Source of the DNA: Streptomyces sulphureus DSM 40104
GTDB lineage: Bacteria; Actinomycetota; Actinomycetes; Streptomycetales; Streptomycetaceae
Length of the DNA: 64,000 nucleotides
Direction of reading: 5' to 3'
Assembly (NCBI RefSeq): GCF_000381025.1
Contig: NZ_KB905813.1
Coordinates: forward strand, 248,001 to 312,000
Below are positions 44,528 through 53,693 of the stretch, piece after piece. The notes under the pieces are model-generated. The model saw only the letters and a list, made by a program, of their open reading frames with translations, ran no database searches and was not told the DNA's origin. A program made the translations under genes and the position numbers. Each line of letters opens with the position of its first letter. Positions within the stretch are counted from its first letter, which is position 1.

Positions 44528-44722
44528 ATGCCGAAGAACAAGACCCACAGTGGGGCCCGCAAGCGCTTCAAGGTCACCGGCTCTGGCAAGGTGAAGCGCC
44601 AGCGCGCTGGTCGCCGCCACTACCTCGAGCACAAGTCGTCGAGGCTGACGCGTCGCCTCGCCGGCGACACCGTGGTGGCCCCGGCGAACGCCAAGAAGGT
44701 CAAGAAGCTTCTCGGCAAGTAA
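44528..44722 (+). CDS. rpmI: 50S ribosomal protein L35
   Basis: Small basic large-subunit protein of 64 residues, beginning [20 protein letters not shown], the diagnostic L35 N-terminus, and ending KKVKKLLGK. It lies between infC and rplT in the standard order infC-rpmI-rplT. ATG 44528 follows a purine-rich GAGGAGACTACGGCG leader. The gap after infC contains a run of nine C residues right after the infC stop (44421-44429). Confidence 0.98.
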   Translation: MPKNKTHSGARKRFKVTGSGKVKRQRAGRRHYLEHKSSRLTRRLAGDTVVAPANAKKVKKLLGK

Positions 44723-44801
44723 GACTCCCGCTCGACCGGGACCCCACCGTCATGGGTCGGTGAGCCTTGCGCTCCGCGACCCCGCCTAAAGGAGTACTCA
44801 C

Positions 44802-45185
44802 GTGGCACGCGTCAAGCGGGCAGTCAACGCTCAGAAGAAGCGCCGGGCGATCCTGGAGCAGGCCAGCGGCTACCGCGGCCAGCGCTCGCGCCTGTACCGC
44901 AAGGCGAAGGAGCAGGTCACCCACTCCTACGTCTACAACTACAACGACCGGAAGCGCCGCAAGGGCGACTTCCGCCAGCTGTGGATTCAGCGGATCAACG
45001 CTGCCGCCCGCGCCAACGGGATCACGTACAACCGCTTCATCCAGGGCCTGAAGGCCGCCAACGTCGAGGTGGACCGCAAGATGCTCGCCGAGCTCGCGGT
45101 CAACGACGCTCCCGCCTTCACCGCCCTCGTCGAGGTGGCGCAGAAGGCCCTCCCGAGCGACGTCAACGCGCCGAAGGCCGCCTGA
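44802..45185 (+). CDS. rplT: 50S ribosomal protein L20
   Basis: Large-subunit assembly protein of 127 residues. The N-terminus [20 protein letters not shown] is the typical basic extension, followed by [20 protein letters not shown] and the globular C-domain [20 protein letters not shown]. It is the last gene of the infC operon; in several bacteria L20 represses that operon by binding its leader. ATG/GTG choice: GTG 44802 after AAAGGAG. A strong 13-bp terminator follows. Confidence 0.98.
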   Translation: MARVKRAVNAQKKRRAILEQASGYRGQRSRLYRKAKEQVTHSYVYNYNDRKRRKGDFRQLWIQRINAAARANGITYNRFIQGLKAANVEVDRKMLAELAVNDAPAFTALVEVAQKALPSDVNAPKAA

Positions 45186-45211
45186 CGTCCGGGACCTAGC
45201 GTCCCCGGCGA

Positions 45212-45240
45212 CGGACCCGCAGGCTCGGCCTGCGGGTCCG
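45212..45240 (+). terminator. Terminator after rplT
   Basis: Perfect 13-bp inverted repeat CGGACCCGCAGGC / GCCTGCGGGTCCG with a three-base loop, 26 bases past the rplT stop. Confidence 0.9.
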
Positions 45241-45300
45241 CAGTTCTGTCGAGCCCTGTTCTCCGCAGCCATCCCATCCACCGGAAGCGAGCCGCCGCAC

Positions 45301-46125
45301 ATGGCCAGCCCTCAGCCGATCTCCCCGCGTTCCCCGCACGTCGCTGCGGCTCGGCGGCTGGCGCGCAGAGGGCTCCGGGCCAAGGAGCGCAGGTTCCTCG
45401 CCGAGGGGCCGCAGGCGGTGCGCGAGGCGGTGGCGCACCGCGGGCCCGAGGGAGGGGCCTCGCTCGTCGAGCTCTTCGCGACGGTCGACGCCGCGGAGCG
45501 GTACGAGGAGATCCTCGCCGCCGCCCACGAGGCGGGTGCGCGGGTGCACTTCGCCGCCGACGGGACGATGGCCGACATCGCGCAGACGGTCACGCCGCAG
45601 GGGCTCATCGGCGTCTGCCGGTTCCTCGACCGGCCGATGAGCGAGATCGCGGGTGCGCGCCCGACCCTCGTGGCCGTCCTCGCCCACGTCCGCGACCCGG
45701 GGAACGCCGGGACCGTGCTGCGCTGCGCGGATGCCGCGGGTGCCGACGCGGTCGTGCTCACCGACGCTTCCGTCGACGTCTACAACCCCAAGGCGGTGCG
45801 CGCCTCGGCCGGCTCGCTCTTCCACCTGCCCGTCGCCGTCGGCGTACCTGCCGAGCAGGCGGTGCGGGAGCTCAACGCGGCCGGGGTGCGGGTGCTCGCC
45901 GCCGACGGGGGCGGCGAGCGCGACCTCGACGAGGAGCTCGACGCCGGCGCCATGGGCCGCCCCACCGCCTGGGTCTTCGGCAACGAGGCGTGGGGGCTGC
46001 CGAAGGAGACCGCGGCGCTCGCCGACGAGGTGGTCCGGGTTCCGCTCCACGGCAGGGCGGAGAGCCTCAACCTGGCCACGGCGGCCGCGGTCTGCCTCTA
46101 CGCCTCGGCCCGCGCACAGCGCTGA
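45301..46125 (+). CDS. SpoU/TrmH-family RNA 2'-O-ribose methyltransferase
   Basis: Methylates a ribose in rRNA or tRNA using S-adenosylmethionine. The N-terminal RNA-binding domain includes AAARRLARRGLRAKERRFLAEGP, and the C-terminal trefoil-knot domain has the three SpoU motifs: NAGTVLRCADAAGADAVVL, WVFGNEAWGLPKE and ESLNLATAAAVCLY. At 274 residues it is of RlmB/TsnR size; thiostrepton-resistance enzymes belong to this family but nothing here shows such a role. Start ATG 45301. It follows rplT in the conserved order of Streptomyces. Confidence 0.92.
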   Translation: MASPQPISPRSPHVAAARRLARRGLRAKERRFLAEGPQAVREAVAHRGPEGGASLVELFATVDAAERYEEILAAAHEAGARVHFAADGTMADIAQTVTPQGLIGVCRFLDRPMSEIAGARPTLVAVLAHVRDPGNAGTVLRCADAAGADAVVLTDASVDVYNPKAVRASAGSLFHLPVAVGVPAEQAVRELNAAGVRVLAADGGGERDLDEELDAGAMGRPTAWVFGNEAWGLPKETAALADEVVRVPLHGRAESLNLATAAAVCLYASARAQR

Positions 46126-46160
46126 CCCGTTTCGCCTGCTGCGGCCCTGCCTCCTGCGCC

Positions 46161-46176
46161 GGGCGTGCGGACGCCC
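46161..46176 (+). terminator. Small hairpin after the SpoU methyltransferase gene
   Basis: GGGCGT-GCGG-ACGCCC, a perfect 6-bp stem with tetraloop, 36 bases past the stop. Modest terminator candidate. Confidence 0.45.
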
Positions 46177-46312
46177 CTCCGCGCGGTGGACGGGAGCGCT
46201 CCATCTGCCGCTGTACTGCGGGGAGTTCCCGTGTCGGCCATGGCTTGTAGTGTGGCCCGCAGAGCGTCGGGAGCTGTCGAGCCCGGCGGGAGGGGCGACT
46301 AGGGGGTCCCGT

Positions 46313-47527
46313 ATGGACGTGACGGCCTCGGGCGGCCGTGCGTACGGTGCCGCGCGGGGCGCGGGGGCGGCGCCGCGCAACGGAGTCGAGGGTGCCGGCG
46401 AGGAGCCGGACGAGTCGTGCACTGAGCCGCCGTGGCTCTCGGGGCCGGGTGCCGCGGCGGCACTCCGACGCTCGCTCGCCGGTCTCCACCCGGACGATCT
46501 TCCCGACGGCCTCGTCATCGCGGACGACGCCGGCCTCGTCGTCTGCTTCAACGCGGCGGCTGTACGGATCACCGGTATCAGCGCCGGCGACGCGATCGGG
46601 CAGCCGATCGAGCGTGCCCTACCGCTCGAGGACATGGAGGGCTGCCGCTGGTGGGCCTCGACCGATCCCTACGGCGGGATCGCGATCCGCAGCGGTCAGC
46701 CGGAGCGGAACCTGCTGCTGCCGGGCGGGCGTGAGGTGCTCGTCTCCGCCCGCTACGTCAGACCGTGGCGGCTCGGTCCCGTCGAGCGTCTCGTCGTCAC
46801 GCTGCGCGGGACGGAGGCGCGGCGGCGGACCGAGCGGAGCCACGCGGAGCTGATCGCCACCGTCGCGCACGAGCTGCGCTCGCCGCTCACCTCGGTGAAA
46901 GGGTTCACCGCCACGCTCCTCGCGAAGTGGCAGCGGTTCACCGACGACCAGAAGCGGCTGATGCTGGAGACCGTCCACGCGGACGCGAACCGCGTCACCC
47001 GGCTCATCGCCGAGCTCCTCGACATCTCGCGGATCGACTCCGGGCGGTTGGAGGTGCGTCGGCAGCCGGTACGGTTGGAGCAGGCGGTCCGGCGGCACGT
47101 CGACGGTTATCTGGCGGCGGGTGAGCGGGCGGAACGGTTCTCCGTGCACATCTCGGAGGAGCTCCCGGCGCTCTGGGCCGACCCGGACAAGATCGACCAG
47201 GTGCTCGGCAACCTGCTGGAAAACGCCGTGCGCCACGGGGAGGGAACGGTCACCATCGAGGTGGCCTCGGCTCCCAACCGCTCCCAGGAGGAAGGGACGG
47301 CAGTGACCGTGCGAGACGAAGGCCCCGGCATCCCCGAGGAGTCGATGAGCCGCGTCTTCACCCGGTTCTGGCGTGGTAGCAAGCGCGGAGGTACCGGCCT
47401 CGGCCTCTACATCGTGAAGGGCATCGTGGAGGCGCACGGCGGCACCATCACCGTCGGCCGCCCGCCCGCGGGCGGCGCCGAGTTCCGATTTACCCTGCCC
47501 GTGGGCGCCCCGGCCGTACTGGCCTGA
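46313..47527 (+). CDS. PAS-domain sensor histidine kinase
   Basis: Soluble two-component sensor of 404 residues; I see no transmembrane helix. Residues about 60-160 form a PAS domain (DGLVIADDAGLVVCFNAAAVRITG). His186 in ELIATVAHELRSPLTSVKGF is the phosphorylation site of the HisKA dimerisation domain. The ATPase domain carries the N box NLLENAVRHGEG, G1 DEGPGIP and G2 GGTGLGLYIVKGI. No response regulator gene is adjacent; the LuxR-type regulator at 4.5 kb normally pairs with a different kinase class. Such a kinase between the TrmH gene and pheS is, as I recall, conserved in Streptomyces. Confidence 0.93.
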   Translation: MDVTASGGRAYGAARGAGAAPRNGVEGAGEEPDESCTEPPWLSGPGAAAALRRSLAGLHPDDLPDGLVIADDAGLVVCFNAAAVRITGISAGDAIGQPIERALPLEDMEGCRWWASTDPYGGIAIRSGQPERNLLLPGGREVLVSARYVRPWRLGPVERLVVTLRGTEARRRTERSHAELIATVAHELRSPLTSVKGFTATLLAKWQRFTDDQKRLMLETVHADANRVTRLIAELLDISRIDSGRLEVRRQPVRLEQAVRRHVDGYLAAGERAERFSVHISEELPALWADPDKIDQVLGNLLENAVRHGEGTVTIEVASAPNRSQEEGTAVTVRDEGPGIPEESMSRVFTRFWRGSKRGGTGLGLYIVKGIVEAHGGTITVGRPPAGGAEFRFTLPVGAPAVLA

Positions 47528-47759
47528 AGCGCCGCCCACGGGCTCTCCCAGCCGGCGTGTCCGCCGCGCGCCCGCTTCTCCCGCAGGTGCCCGGCCCGTA
47601 CGCCAAGTCATCCGCGTTCAGGGGCGCCGGACGCCCCCAATTACACTCGCGTGTGGACGCCGCGGGGACCGGCGCGACCGGCACCGGCACGAAGCCGGAC
47701 GGCAGTCTGCGAGCGGCCCTCCTGAGCGCGCAGCCATCCAATCGGAAACACGGGAAGAG
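47528..47759 (+). other. Gap between histidine kinase gene and pheS
   Basis: No gene seen in these 232 bases, and no Phe-rich leader peptide of the pheM type. GGGGCG-CCGGA-CGCCCC at 47621-47637 is a perfect 6-bp hairpin that may terminate the kinase transcript. TACACT at 47642-47647 could be a -10 element for pheST, without a clear -35. Confidence 0.45.
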
Positions 47760-48908
47760 ATGTCGGCACCCAACAAGTCGTACGACCCTGTCGAGGTCGA
47801 GGCACTGAAACCGGAACAGATCGACCGCGCGCGGGACGAGGCCGTCGCCGCCGTCGCCGCGGCCGGCGATCTTGAGGAGCTGCGCGAGGTCAAGACCGCA
47901 CATGCGGGCGACCGTTCCCCGCTCGCCCTCGCCAACCGCGAGATCGGTGCGCTGCCCCCGCACGCCAAGGCGGAGGCGGGCAAGCGTGTCGGGCAGGCGC
48001 GCGGCGCCGTCAACAAGGCGCTCAAGGCTCGGCAGGAGGAGCTGGAGCGGGAACGGGACGAGCGGGTCCTCGCCGAGGAGTCCGTCGACGTCACGCTGCC
48101 CTACGATCGCCGTCCGCGGGGCGCGCGCCATCCGCTCACCACCCTCTCCGAGCGGATCGAGGATGTCTTCGTGGCGATGGGCTACTCCGTCGCCGAGGGG
48201 CCTGAGGTGGAGGCGGAGTGGTTCAACTTCGATGCGCTCAACCTCGACCCCGACCACCCCGCGCGTTCCATGCAGGACACCTTCTTCGTCCAGGCGGGCG
48301 AGGGCCGCTCGTCGAAGGACTCCGGTAGCGCTGCCGGGGACTCCGGCGTCGTGCTGCGGACGCACACCTCGCCCGTGCAGATCCGCAGCATGCTCGACCG
48401 CGAGCCGCCGCTGTACGTGATCTGCCCCGGCCGGGTCTACCGGACCGACGAGCTCGACGCCACGCACACACCGGTCTTCAACCAGGTCGAACTGCTCGCC
48501 ATCGACGAGGGCCTCACCATGGCCGACCTGCGCGGCACCCTCGACCACATGGTGCGCTCGCTGCTCGGCGAGGGCATGCACACGCGCCTGCGGCCGAGCT
48601 ACTTCCCGTTCACCGAGCCGTCGGCCGAGATGGACATGGTCTGCTACGTGTGCCGGGGTGCTTCCGTCGGCAACCCAGAGCAGCCCTGCCGTACCTGCAA
48701 CAGCGAGGGGTGGATCGAGCTCGGTGGCTGCGGCATGGTCAACCCGCGTGTGCTCAGGGCATGCGGGGTCGACCCGGAGCGGTACAGCGGGTTCGCCTTC
48801 GGGTTCGGTATCGAGCGGATGCTGATGTTCCGCCACAGCGTCGAGGACATGCGAGACATGATCGAGGGTGACGTGCGCTTCACCCTGCCGTTCGGGATGG
48901 AGATCTGA
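47760..48908 (+). CDS. pheS: Phenylalanine--tRNA ligase alpha subunit
   Basis: Catalytic subunit of the alpha2-beta2 enzyme that charges tRNA-Phe. The N-terminal coiled coil (about residues 1-110) binds tRNA. The class II catalytic domain shows motif 1 near [18 protein letters not shown], motif 2 in [13 protein letters not shown] with [10 protein letters not shown], and motif 3 [17 protein letters not shown] segment near 300 contains two CxxC pairs (CYVCRG and CRTCN), which look like a metal-binding insert. ATG 47760 begins 382 residues. Its stop TGA shares a base with the pheT ATG. Confidence 0.97.
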   Translation: MSAPNKSYDPVEVEALKPEQIDRARDEAVAAVAAAGDLEELREVKTAHAGDRSPLALANREIGALPPHAKAEAGKRVGQARGAVNKALKARQEELERERDERVLAEESVDVTLPYDRRPRGARHPLTTLSERIEDVFVAMGYSVAEGPEVEAEWFNFDALNLDPDHPARSMQDTFFVQAGEGRSSKDSGSAAGDSGVVLRTHTSPVQIRSMLDREPPLYVICPGRVYRTDELDATHTPVFNQVELLAIDEGLTMADLRGTLDHMVRSLLGEGMHTRLRPSYFPFTEPSAEMDMVCYVCRGASVGNPEQPCRTCNSEGWIELGGCGMVNPRVLRACGVDPERYSGFAFGFGIERMLMFRHSVEDMRDMIEGDVRFTLPFGMEI

Positions 48909-51445
48909 TGCGCGCCCCCCTTTCCTGGCTTAGGGAGTACGTGGACCTGCCGGCGGGGGAGACCGGGCGGCAGGTCGCTGCCCGGCTCGTCGACGCGGGG
49001 CTCGAGGTGGAGACCGTCGATCGGCTCGGTGCCGATCTGACCGGGCCGCTCGTCGTCGGCGAGGTCCTCGCCATCGAGGAGTTGACGGAGTTCAAGAAGC
49101 CGATCCGGTACTGCCAGGTCGATGTCGGGAAGGCCAACGGCTCGGGCGAGCCGCAGAACATCATCTGCGGCGCACGCAACTTCGCCGTCGGCGACAAGGT
49201 CGTCGTGGCGCTGCCGGGTGCCGTGCTTCCCGGGGACTTCGCGATCTCGGCGCGGAAGACCTACGGCAAGGTCTCCGAAGGCATGATCTGCTCCGAGCGC
49301 GAGCTGGAGATGGGAGACGACCACGCAGGCATCATCGTGCTCCCGCCGGAGCACGAGGCAGGCACGGACGCGGTCGCACTCCTCGAACTCGTCGACGACG
49401 TCCTCGACATCGCCGTCACCCCCGACCGCGGCTACTGCCTCTCGCTGCGCGGCCTCGCCCGCGAGGCCGCGACCGCCTACGGGGTGCCGCTGCGTGACCC
49501 GGCGCTCATCGACGTGCCGGCGCCGAACGCCGACGGTTACCCCGTCGAGGTGGTCGACCGTCACGCCTGCGACCGTTTCACGGCGCGGACCGTCAGCGGT
49601 GTGCGGCCGGAAGCGCGGACCCCGATCTGGATGAAGCGCCGGTTGCAGAAGGCGGGGATGCGTCCCGTTTCGCTGCCGGTGGATATCACCAACTACGTGA
49701 TGCTGGAGCTGGGCAGTCCGCTCCACGCCTACGACCGGGACCGGCTCGACGGGCCGATCACCGTGCGCCGCGCGGAGCGGGGCGAGAAGCTCACCACTCT
49801 GGACGCCGTCGAACGCACCCTGCACGCCGAGGACTTGGTGATCGCCGACGCGCGGGGGCCGATCGGTCTCGCCGGCGTGATGGGCGGGGCGTACAGCGAG
49901 ATCGTCGACCCGGCCTTCGACGCGGAGAGCGGTCGCTGGGAGGGGACGACCGAGATCGTCGTCGAGGCGGCGCACTTCGCGCCCGTCCCGATCGCCCGGT
50001 CCGTGCGACGCCACAAGCTGCCGAGCGAGGCTGCGAAGCGGTGGGAGCGCGGTGTCGACCCGCAGGCTGCGGCCTCCGCGGCGCAGCGCACCGTCGACCT
50101 TCTGGAGCTCCTCGGGGGCGGAACGGCCGGGCGCGGTGTCACCGAGGTGAGCAGCGCACGGGAGCCGCAGACGATCGTCATCCCCGCGGACCTGCCCGAC
50201 CGCACGGCGGGGCAGGAGTACGGTCGCGAGACGGTGGTGCGCCGCCTCCACCAGGTGGGCTGCGATGTCTACGGGCAGGACGAGTTGACCGTCACGCCGC
50301 CCTCCTGGCGCCCGGACCTCACCGACCCGGCGGACCTCACGGAGGAGGTCATCCGGCTGGAGGGTTACCACAACCTGCCGGTCCGGCTGCCCCGCCCGCC
50401 GTCCGGCCGCGGCCTCACCGAGCGGCAGCGGCTCCACCGCAGGGTGGGCCGGGCGCTCGCGGCCGACGGGTACGTGGAGACGCCGACCTACCCCTTCCTC
50501 GGGCAGGAACTCCTCGACGCGCTCGGGTTCGAGGCGGACGATGCGAGGCGCCGGACGGTCATGCTCGCCAACCCGCTCTCGGAGGAGGAGCCAGGTCTGC
50601 GCACCACGCTGCTGCCCGGCCTGCTCACGGCGCTCCGCCGCAACGAAGGCCGCGGGAGCCAGGCGCACGGCACCGGTGTGGCGCTCTTCGAGACGGGGCT
50701 GGTCTTCCTGCCGAGCGGCGAGGAGCCGCCTGCCGTGCGGCTCCCCGTGGACCGTCGGCCCTCCGACGAGGAGATCGCGGCGCTCGACGCCGCTCTCCCG
50801 GAACAGCCGCGGCACGTCGCCGCCGTCCTCGCGGGACCGCGCGATCGCGGTGGCTGGTGGGGCGGTGAGACGCCGGGCGGTTGGGCCGACGCCGTGGAGG
50901 CGGCGCGCCGCGTGGCGGACGAGGCAGGGGCCGAACTGCTCGTCGGCAACGGGCAGCACGCGCCCTGGCACCCGGGCAGGTGCGCCGTGCTCTCGGTGCA
51001 GGTCGACGGTGAGCGGCGGCTCGTGGGCCACGCGGGCGAGCTCCACCCGAGGGTGCTCAAGGAACTCGGCCTGCCTGCCCGCACCAGCGCGATGGAGCTC
51101 GACCTCGACCTCCTCGCAAGGGCCGGCTCCGGACCCGTCCGCTCGCGGCACATCTCGACCTTTCCGGTGGCAACGCAGGACGTGGCGCTCGTCGTCGACG
51201 GACAGGTGCCTGCGGTCGAGGTCGAGCAGGCGCTGCGCCGCGGCGCCGGCCAACTCCTGGAGTCGCTGCGGCTCTTCGACGTGTTCACCGGTGAGCAGCT
51301 CGGTGCCGGGAGGAAGTCCCTGGCCTACGCACTCCGCTTCCGCGCCGCTGACCGGACGCTCACCGCGGCCGAGGCGAGCGAGGCCCGCGACGCTGCGGTA
51401 GCGGCCGCCGTCGAGGAGACGGGGGCGGTGCTTCGGGGGGTGTGA
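48908..51445 (+). CDS. pheT: Phenylalanine--tRNA ligase beta subunit
   Basis: Non-catalytic editing and tRNA-binding subunit of 845 residues. In order: N-terminal domain ([18 protein letters not shown]), EMAP-II-like tRNA-binding domain ([33 protein letters not shown]), B3/B4 editing region ([39 protein letters not shown]), the B5 domain, the pseudo-catalytic core, and the FDX-ACB anticodon-binding domain at the C-terminus ([19 protein letters not shown]). It overlaps pheS by one base, so synthesis of the subunits is coupled. An 11-bp terminator follows 43 bases later. Confidence 0.97.
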   Translation: MRAPLSWLREYVDLPAGETGRQVAARLVDAGLEVETVDRLGADLTGPLVVGEVLAIEELTEFKKPIRYCQVDVGKANGSGEPQNIICGARNFAVGDKVVVALPGAVLPGDFAISARKTYGKVSEGMICSERELEMGDDHAGIIVLPPEHEAGTDAVALLELVDDVLDIAVTPDRGYCLSLRGLAREAATAYGVPLRDPALIDVPAPNADGYPVEVVDRHACDRFTARTVSGVRPEARTPIWMKRRLQKAGMRPVSLPVDITNYVMLELGSPLHAYDRDRLDGPITVRRAERGEKLTTLDAVERTLHAEDLVIADARGPIGLAGVMGGAYSEIVDPAFDAESGRWEGTTEIVVEAAHFAPVPIARSVRRHKLPSEAAKRWERGVDPQAAASAAQRTVDLLELLGGGTAGRGVTEVSSAREPQTIVIPADLPDRTAGQEYGRETVVRRLHQVGCDVYGQDELTVTPPSWRPDLTDPADLTEEVIRLEGYHNLPVRLPRPPSGRGLTERQRLHRRVGRALAADGYVETPTYPFLGQELLDALGFEADDARRRTVMLANPLSEEEPGLRTTLLPGLLTALRRNEGRGSQAHGTGVALFETGLVFLPSGEEPPAVRLPVDRRPSDEEIAALDAALPEQPRHVAAVLAGPRDRGGWWGGETPGGWADAVEAARRVADEAGAELLVGNGQHAPWHPGRCAVLSVQVDGERRLVGHAGELHPRVLKELGLPARTSAMELDLDLLARAGSGPVRSRHISTFPVATQDVALVVDGQVPAVEVEQALRRGAGQLLESLRLFDVFTGEQLGAGRKSLAYALRFRAADRTLTAAEASEARDAAVAAAVEETGAVLRGV

Positions 51446-51955
51446 GCGTGCACGGCCGTGTCGATCGGACGGTCGGCCGGCGCGCCTTCGGAGGGCGCTT
51501 CCCGCTGGGGAGCGCCCTCCGGTGCGTCGCGCGTCCCGCTCGGCTGTCTCCGGTGCGCCTTGGACGCCGGTGGAACCCGGCGACAGCGGGGTGGCCGCCA
51601 TCGGAAGGCGGCCGCGAGCGGGGAGGCACCTTGCGAGAAAGACGCCGGTGAGGCACTGGGCGACGAGACGCACCACTTCGAGCGGCATGGGGACTCCGAA
51701 CAGAGAGCTGGAACTGACGGTGGACGAGCGGGACTTCGCCCCGCACCGAAGAAACCGTATGCACCCGCGCACGCCGCGCGCTTCTTCCGTATTGCTCTCT
51801 TTCGCCACAGCCCCGAGCCGCCTCGCAAGCGCACGGTACGCGCGGGAAACCCCGCTCATGCCGCACCGGTACCGCTTGCCCGGCGGCAGCGTCGAGCCGG
51901 CAGAAACCGTCTCAGACGGCCCACCGGCAGCGTCCCGTGCTGCCCGACTCCCCCT
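51446..51955 (+). other. Gene-poor stretch downstream of pheT (first part)
   Basis: After the pheT terminator I find no convincing gene. Frames open on both strands lack family motifs and credible ribosome binding sites. The base composition drops between about 51740 and 51860. The best plus-strand candidate begins at ATG 51686 (MGTPNRELELTVDERDF) but its codon bias decays within 40 codons. Confidence 0.5.
51489..51521 (+). terminator. Terminator after pheT
   Basis: CGGAGGGCGCT (51489-51499) and AGCGCCCTCCG (51511-51521) form a perfect 11-bp stem; the loop contains a further CCC/GGG pairing. Confidence 0.8.
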
Positions 51956-52402
51956 TCACGGCCGAGGTGCACAGCCATGCCGGCAGCACATCACGCTCGT
52001 CCTTCTCACGGCGAGGTCCTGCCCGCGCAGCCGCACGAGGTCGAGCAACGCGGCACCGGCGGGGATGGGAGTCACCGACCGCGAGAGGCAGCCCGTCGGG
52101 CTGAAGCCCCCTGAATAAGCCCGCGGCCGCGGCTCGGAACCCCGCAGCCAGGGCAGAGCCACGAAGTCCCGTGCCCGGCGTTCGGGAAGCACGACGCTGC
52201 CGGTGGCCTCCGTCCAGATCACCGAGGCGCGCATGTGAATGGCGAGGCAGCCGTCCGGACACTGTCGGACGGTGGCGCCCAGCCGGGCCCCGAGCTCGTT
52301 GATCGTCCCCTCGACGACGTTCCTCTCCTGCCGGGGACCAGCAGAGGGGCCGACGCTCGCCCGGTCGATCGCCGCGTGGGCGGAATCGGTTGGGCGTCGC
52401 AA
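51956..52402 (-). CDS. Possible hypothetical protein, unrecognised
   Basis: A frame of 148 residues on the minus strand from ATG 52402. The middle part (INELGARLGATVRQCPDGCL, DFVALPWLRG) reads like a small soluble alpha/beta protein and has a high proportion of G/C at third positions, unlike the rest of this gap. The C-terminal third has ordinary shadow-frame character with Cys-Arg-rich sequence. No ribosome binding site or family motif is clear. It may be a real small gene, a decaying one, or chance. Confidence 0.25.
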   Translation of the reverse strand: MRRPTDSAHAAIDRASVGPSAGPRQERNVVEGTINELGARLGATVRQCPDGCLAIHMRASVIWTEATGSVVLPERRARDFVALPWLRGSEPRPRAYSGGFSPTGCLSRSVTPIPAGAALLDLVRLRGQDLAVRRTSVMCCRHGCAPRP

Positions 52403-52609
52403 CCGGGGGCAGCGCTGCCGAGCAACGCGGGTTCGTCGAGTCGTACCTGCCGATCGGCGGGTACGGCCCCTGCCCGAGCGACCGCGGCAGCAGGACGGAG
52501 GCGTGATGCCGCCGGTTCAAGTCGGCGACCAGCGGCGGGATATGCCGCAGAGGTGGGGGCCGACCCGCTCGGCGGGAGGCCGGGGCCGCAGCCGCAGCAC
52601 CCCGGACGG
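52403..52609. other. Gap upstream of possible minus-strand ORF, end of gene-poor stretch
   Basis: No gene can be supported in these 207 bases, which separate the unrecognised frame from the 3-hydroxyacyl-CoA dehydrogenase gene. I see no hairpin of terminator strength. Confidence 0.4.
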
Positions 52610-53467
52610 TCAGTACGTGTAGAACCCGGCCTGCGTCTTGCGGCCGAGGCGGCCCGCGTCGACCATCCGCTGGAGCAGCGGGGGAGCGGCGTAGAGCGGC
52701 TCCTTGAACTCGGCGTACATGGAGTCGGCGACCGAGGCGACGGTGTCGAGGCCGATGAGGTCGGAGAGCTTGAGCGGGCCCATGGGGTGGGCGCAGCCGA
52801 GCTCCATGCCGTTGTCGATGTCCTCCCGGCTGGCGATCCCGGACTCGAACATCCGTATGGCGGAGAGAAGGTACGGGATGAGCAGCGCGTTGACGACGAA
52901 GCCCGACCGGTCCTGCGCCCTGATCGTGTGCTTGCCGAGGAGTTCCCCGACGGCGGCCTCGGCGCGGCGGATCGTCTCCTCGCCGGTGGTCAGTGCGGGG
53001 ATGAGCTCGACGAGCTTCTGCACGGGCGCGGGGTTGAAGAAGTGGATGCCGATGACCTGGTCCGGGCGGGAGGTGGCCACAGCGAGCTTCACCAGCGGAA
53101 TGGAAGAGGTGTTGGAGGCGAGGATCGCGTCGGGCCGCACGACGACCTGGTCGAGGACCTGGAAGATCTCCGTCTTCACCTGCTCGCTCTCGATCACCGC
53201 CTCGATGACCAAATCGCGGTCGGCGAAGTCGCCGAGGTCGGTGGTGAAGGTGAGGCGGTCGAGGACGGCGTCCCGCTCCTCCGCGCTGAGCTTCCCGCGC
53301 TCCGCGGCCTTCTCGAGGGAGTTCACCAGCCGTGTACGGCCGAACTCCAGCGCCTCCCCCGTGGTCTCGGCGACCTTGACCTCCAGCCCGGCTCGGGCGC
53401 AGACCTCGGCGATGCCGGCGCCCATCTGGCCACAGCCCACCACTCCGACGCGTTCGATGTCGGTCAC
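52610..53467 (-). CDS. 3-hydroxybutyryl-CoA dehydrogenase
   Basis: NAD(P)-dependent oxidation or reduction of 3-hydroxyacyl-CoA, used in butyrate-type metabolism and polyketide precursor supply. The Rossmann motif VGVVGCGQMGAGIAEVCARAG is at the N-terminus, catalytic His in IGIHFFNPAPVQKLVEL with the Glu partner, and the C-terminal dimerisation domain FVVNALLIPYLLSAIRMFESG is intact. At 285 residues it is the single-domain FadB2/Hbd size. Start GTG 53467. The final residues GRKTQAGFYTY are typical. No other beta-oxidation genes are adjacent. Confidence 0.95.
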   Translation of the reverse strand: MTDIERVGVVGCGQMGAGIAEVCARAGLEVKVAETTGEALEFGRTRLVNSLEKAAERGKLSAEERDAVLDRLTFTTDLGDFADRDLVIEAVIESEQVKTEIFQVLDQVVVRPDAILASNTSSIPLVKLAVATSRPDQVIGIHFFNPAPVQKLVELIPALTTGEETIRRAEAAVGELLGKHTIRAQDRSGFVVNALLIPYLLSAIRMFESGIASREDIDNGMELGCAHPMGPLKLSDLIGLDTVASVADSMYAEFKEPLYAAPPLLQRMVDAGRLGRKTQAGFYTY

Positions 53468-53693
53468 ATCGTGCCTTTCGCTGCTCGCTGGTCCCCTGCA
53501 CCGACGCAGGTCGGGCCCACGCCGTCTCGCCGCCCGACGTTACCCCCGAACTGTGCCCGCACACGCGTCGGGTGTGGCCCGCGGCACGCAGCACTCCGCG
53601 TGCGGGTGTGCACGCGGGGTTGTCCGTGCTGGGTGCGGGCGCCGATGATCTGCCGCGCGGCCTCAACGGGGAGGCCAGGATCGAGGGGAACCC

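Noticed and set aside
47651..47725. Short open frame before pheS as a possible attenuation leader peptide
   Set aside because: The 24-codon frame starting at GTG contains no Phe codons, and no antiterminator pairing is seen.
48644..51859. Long minus-strand open frame opposite pheS-pheT
   Set aside because: Same shadow effect; the plus strand encodes both complete synthetase subunits with all motifs.
52410..52506. Short plus-strand peptide YLPIGGYGPCPSD resembling the start of GH15-type trehalases
   Set aside because: Only about 12 residues fit, the frame stops soon after, and the following DNA shows no further similarity in any frame; chance is likely.
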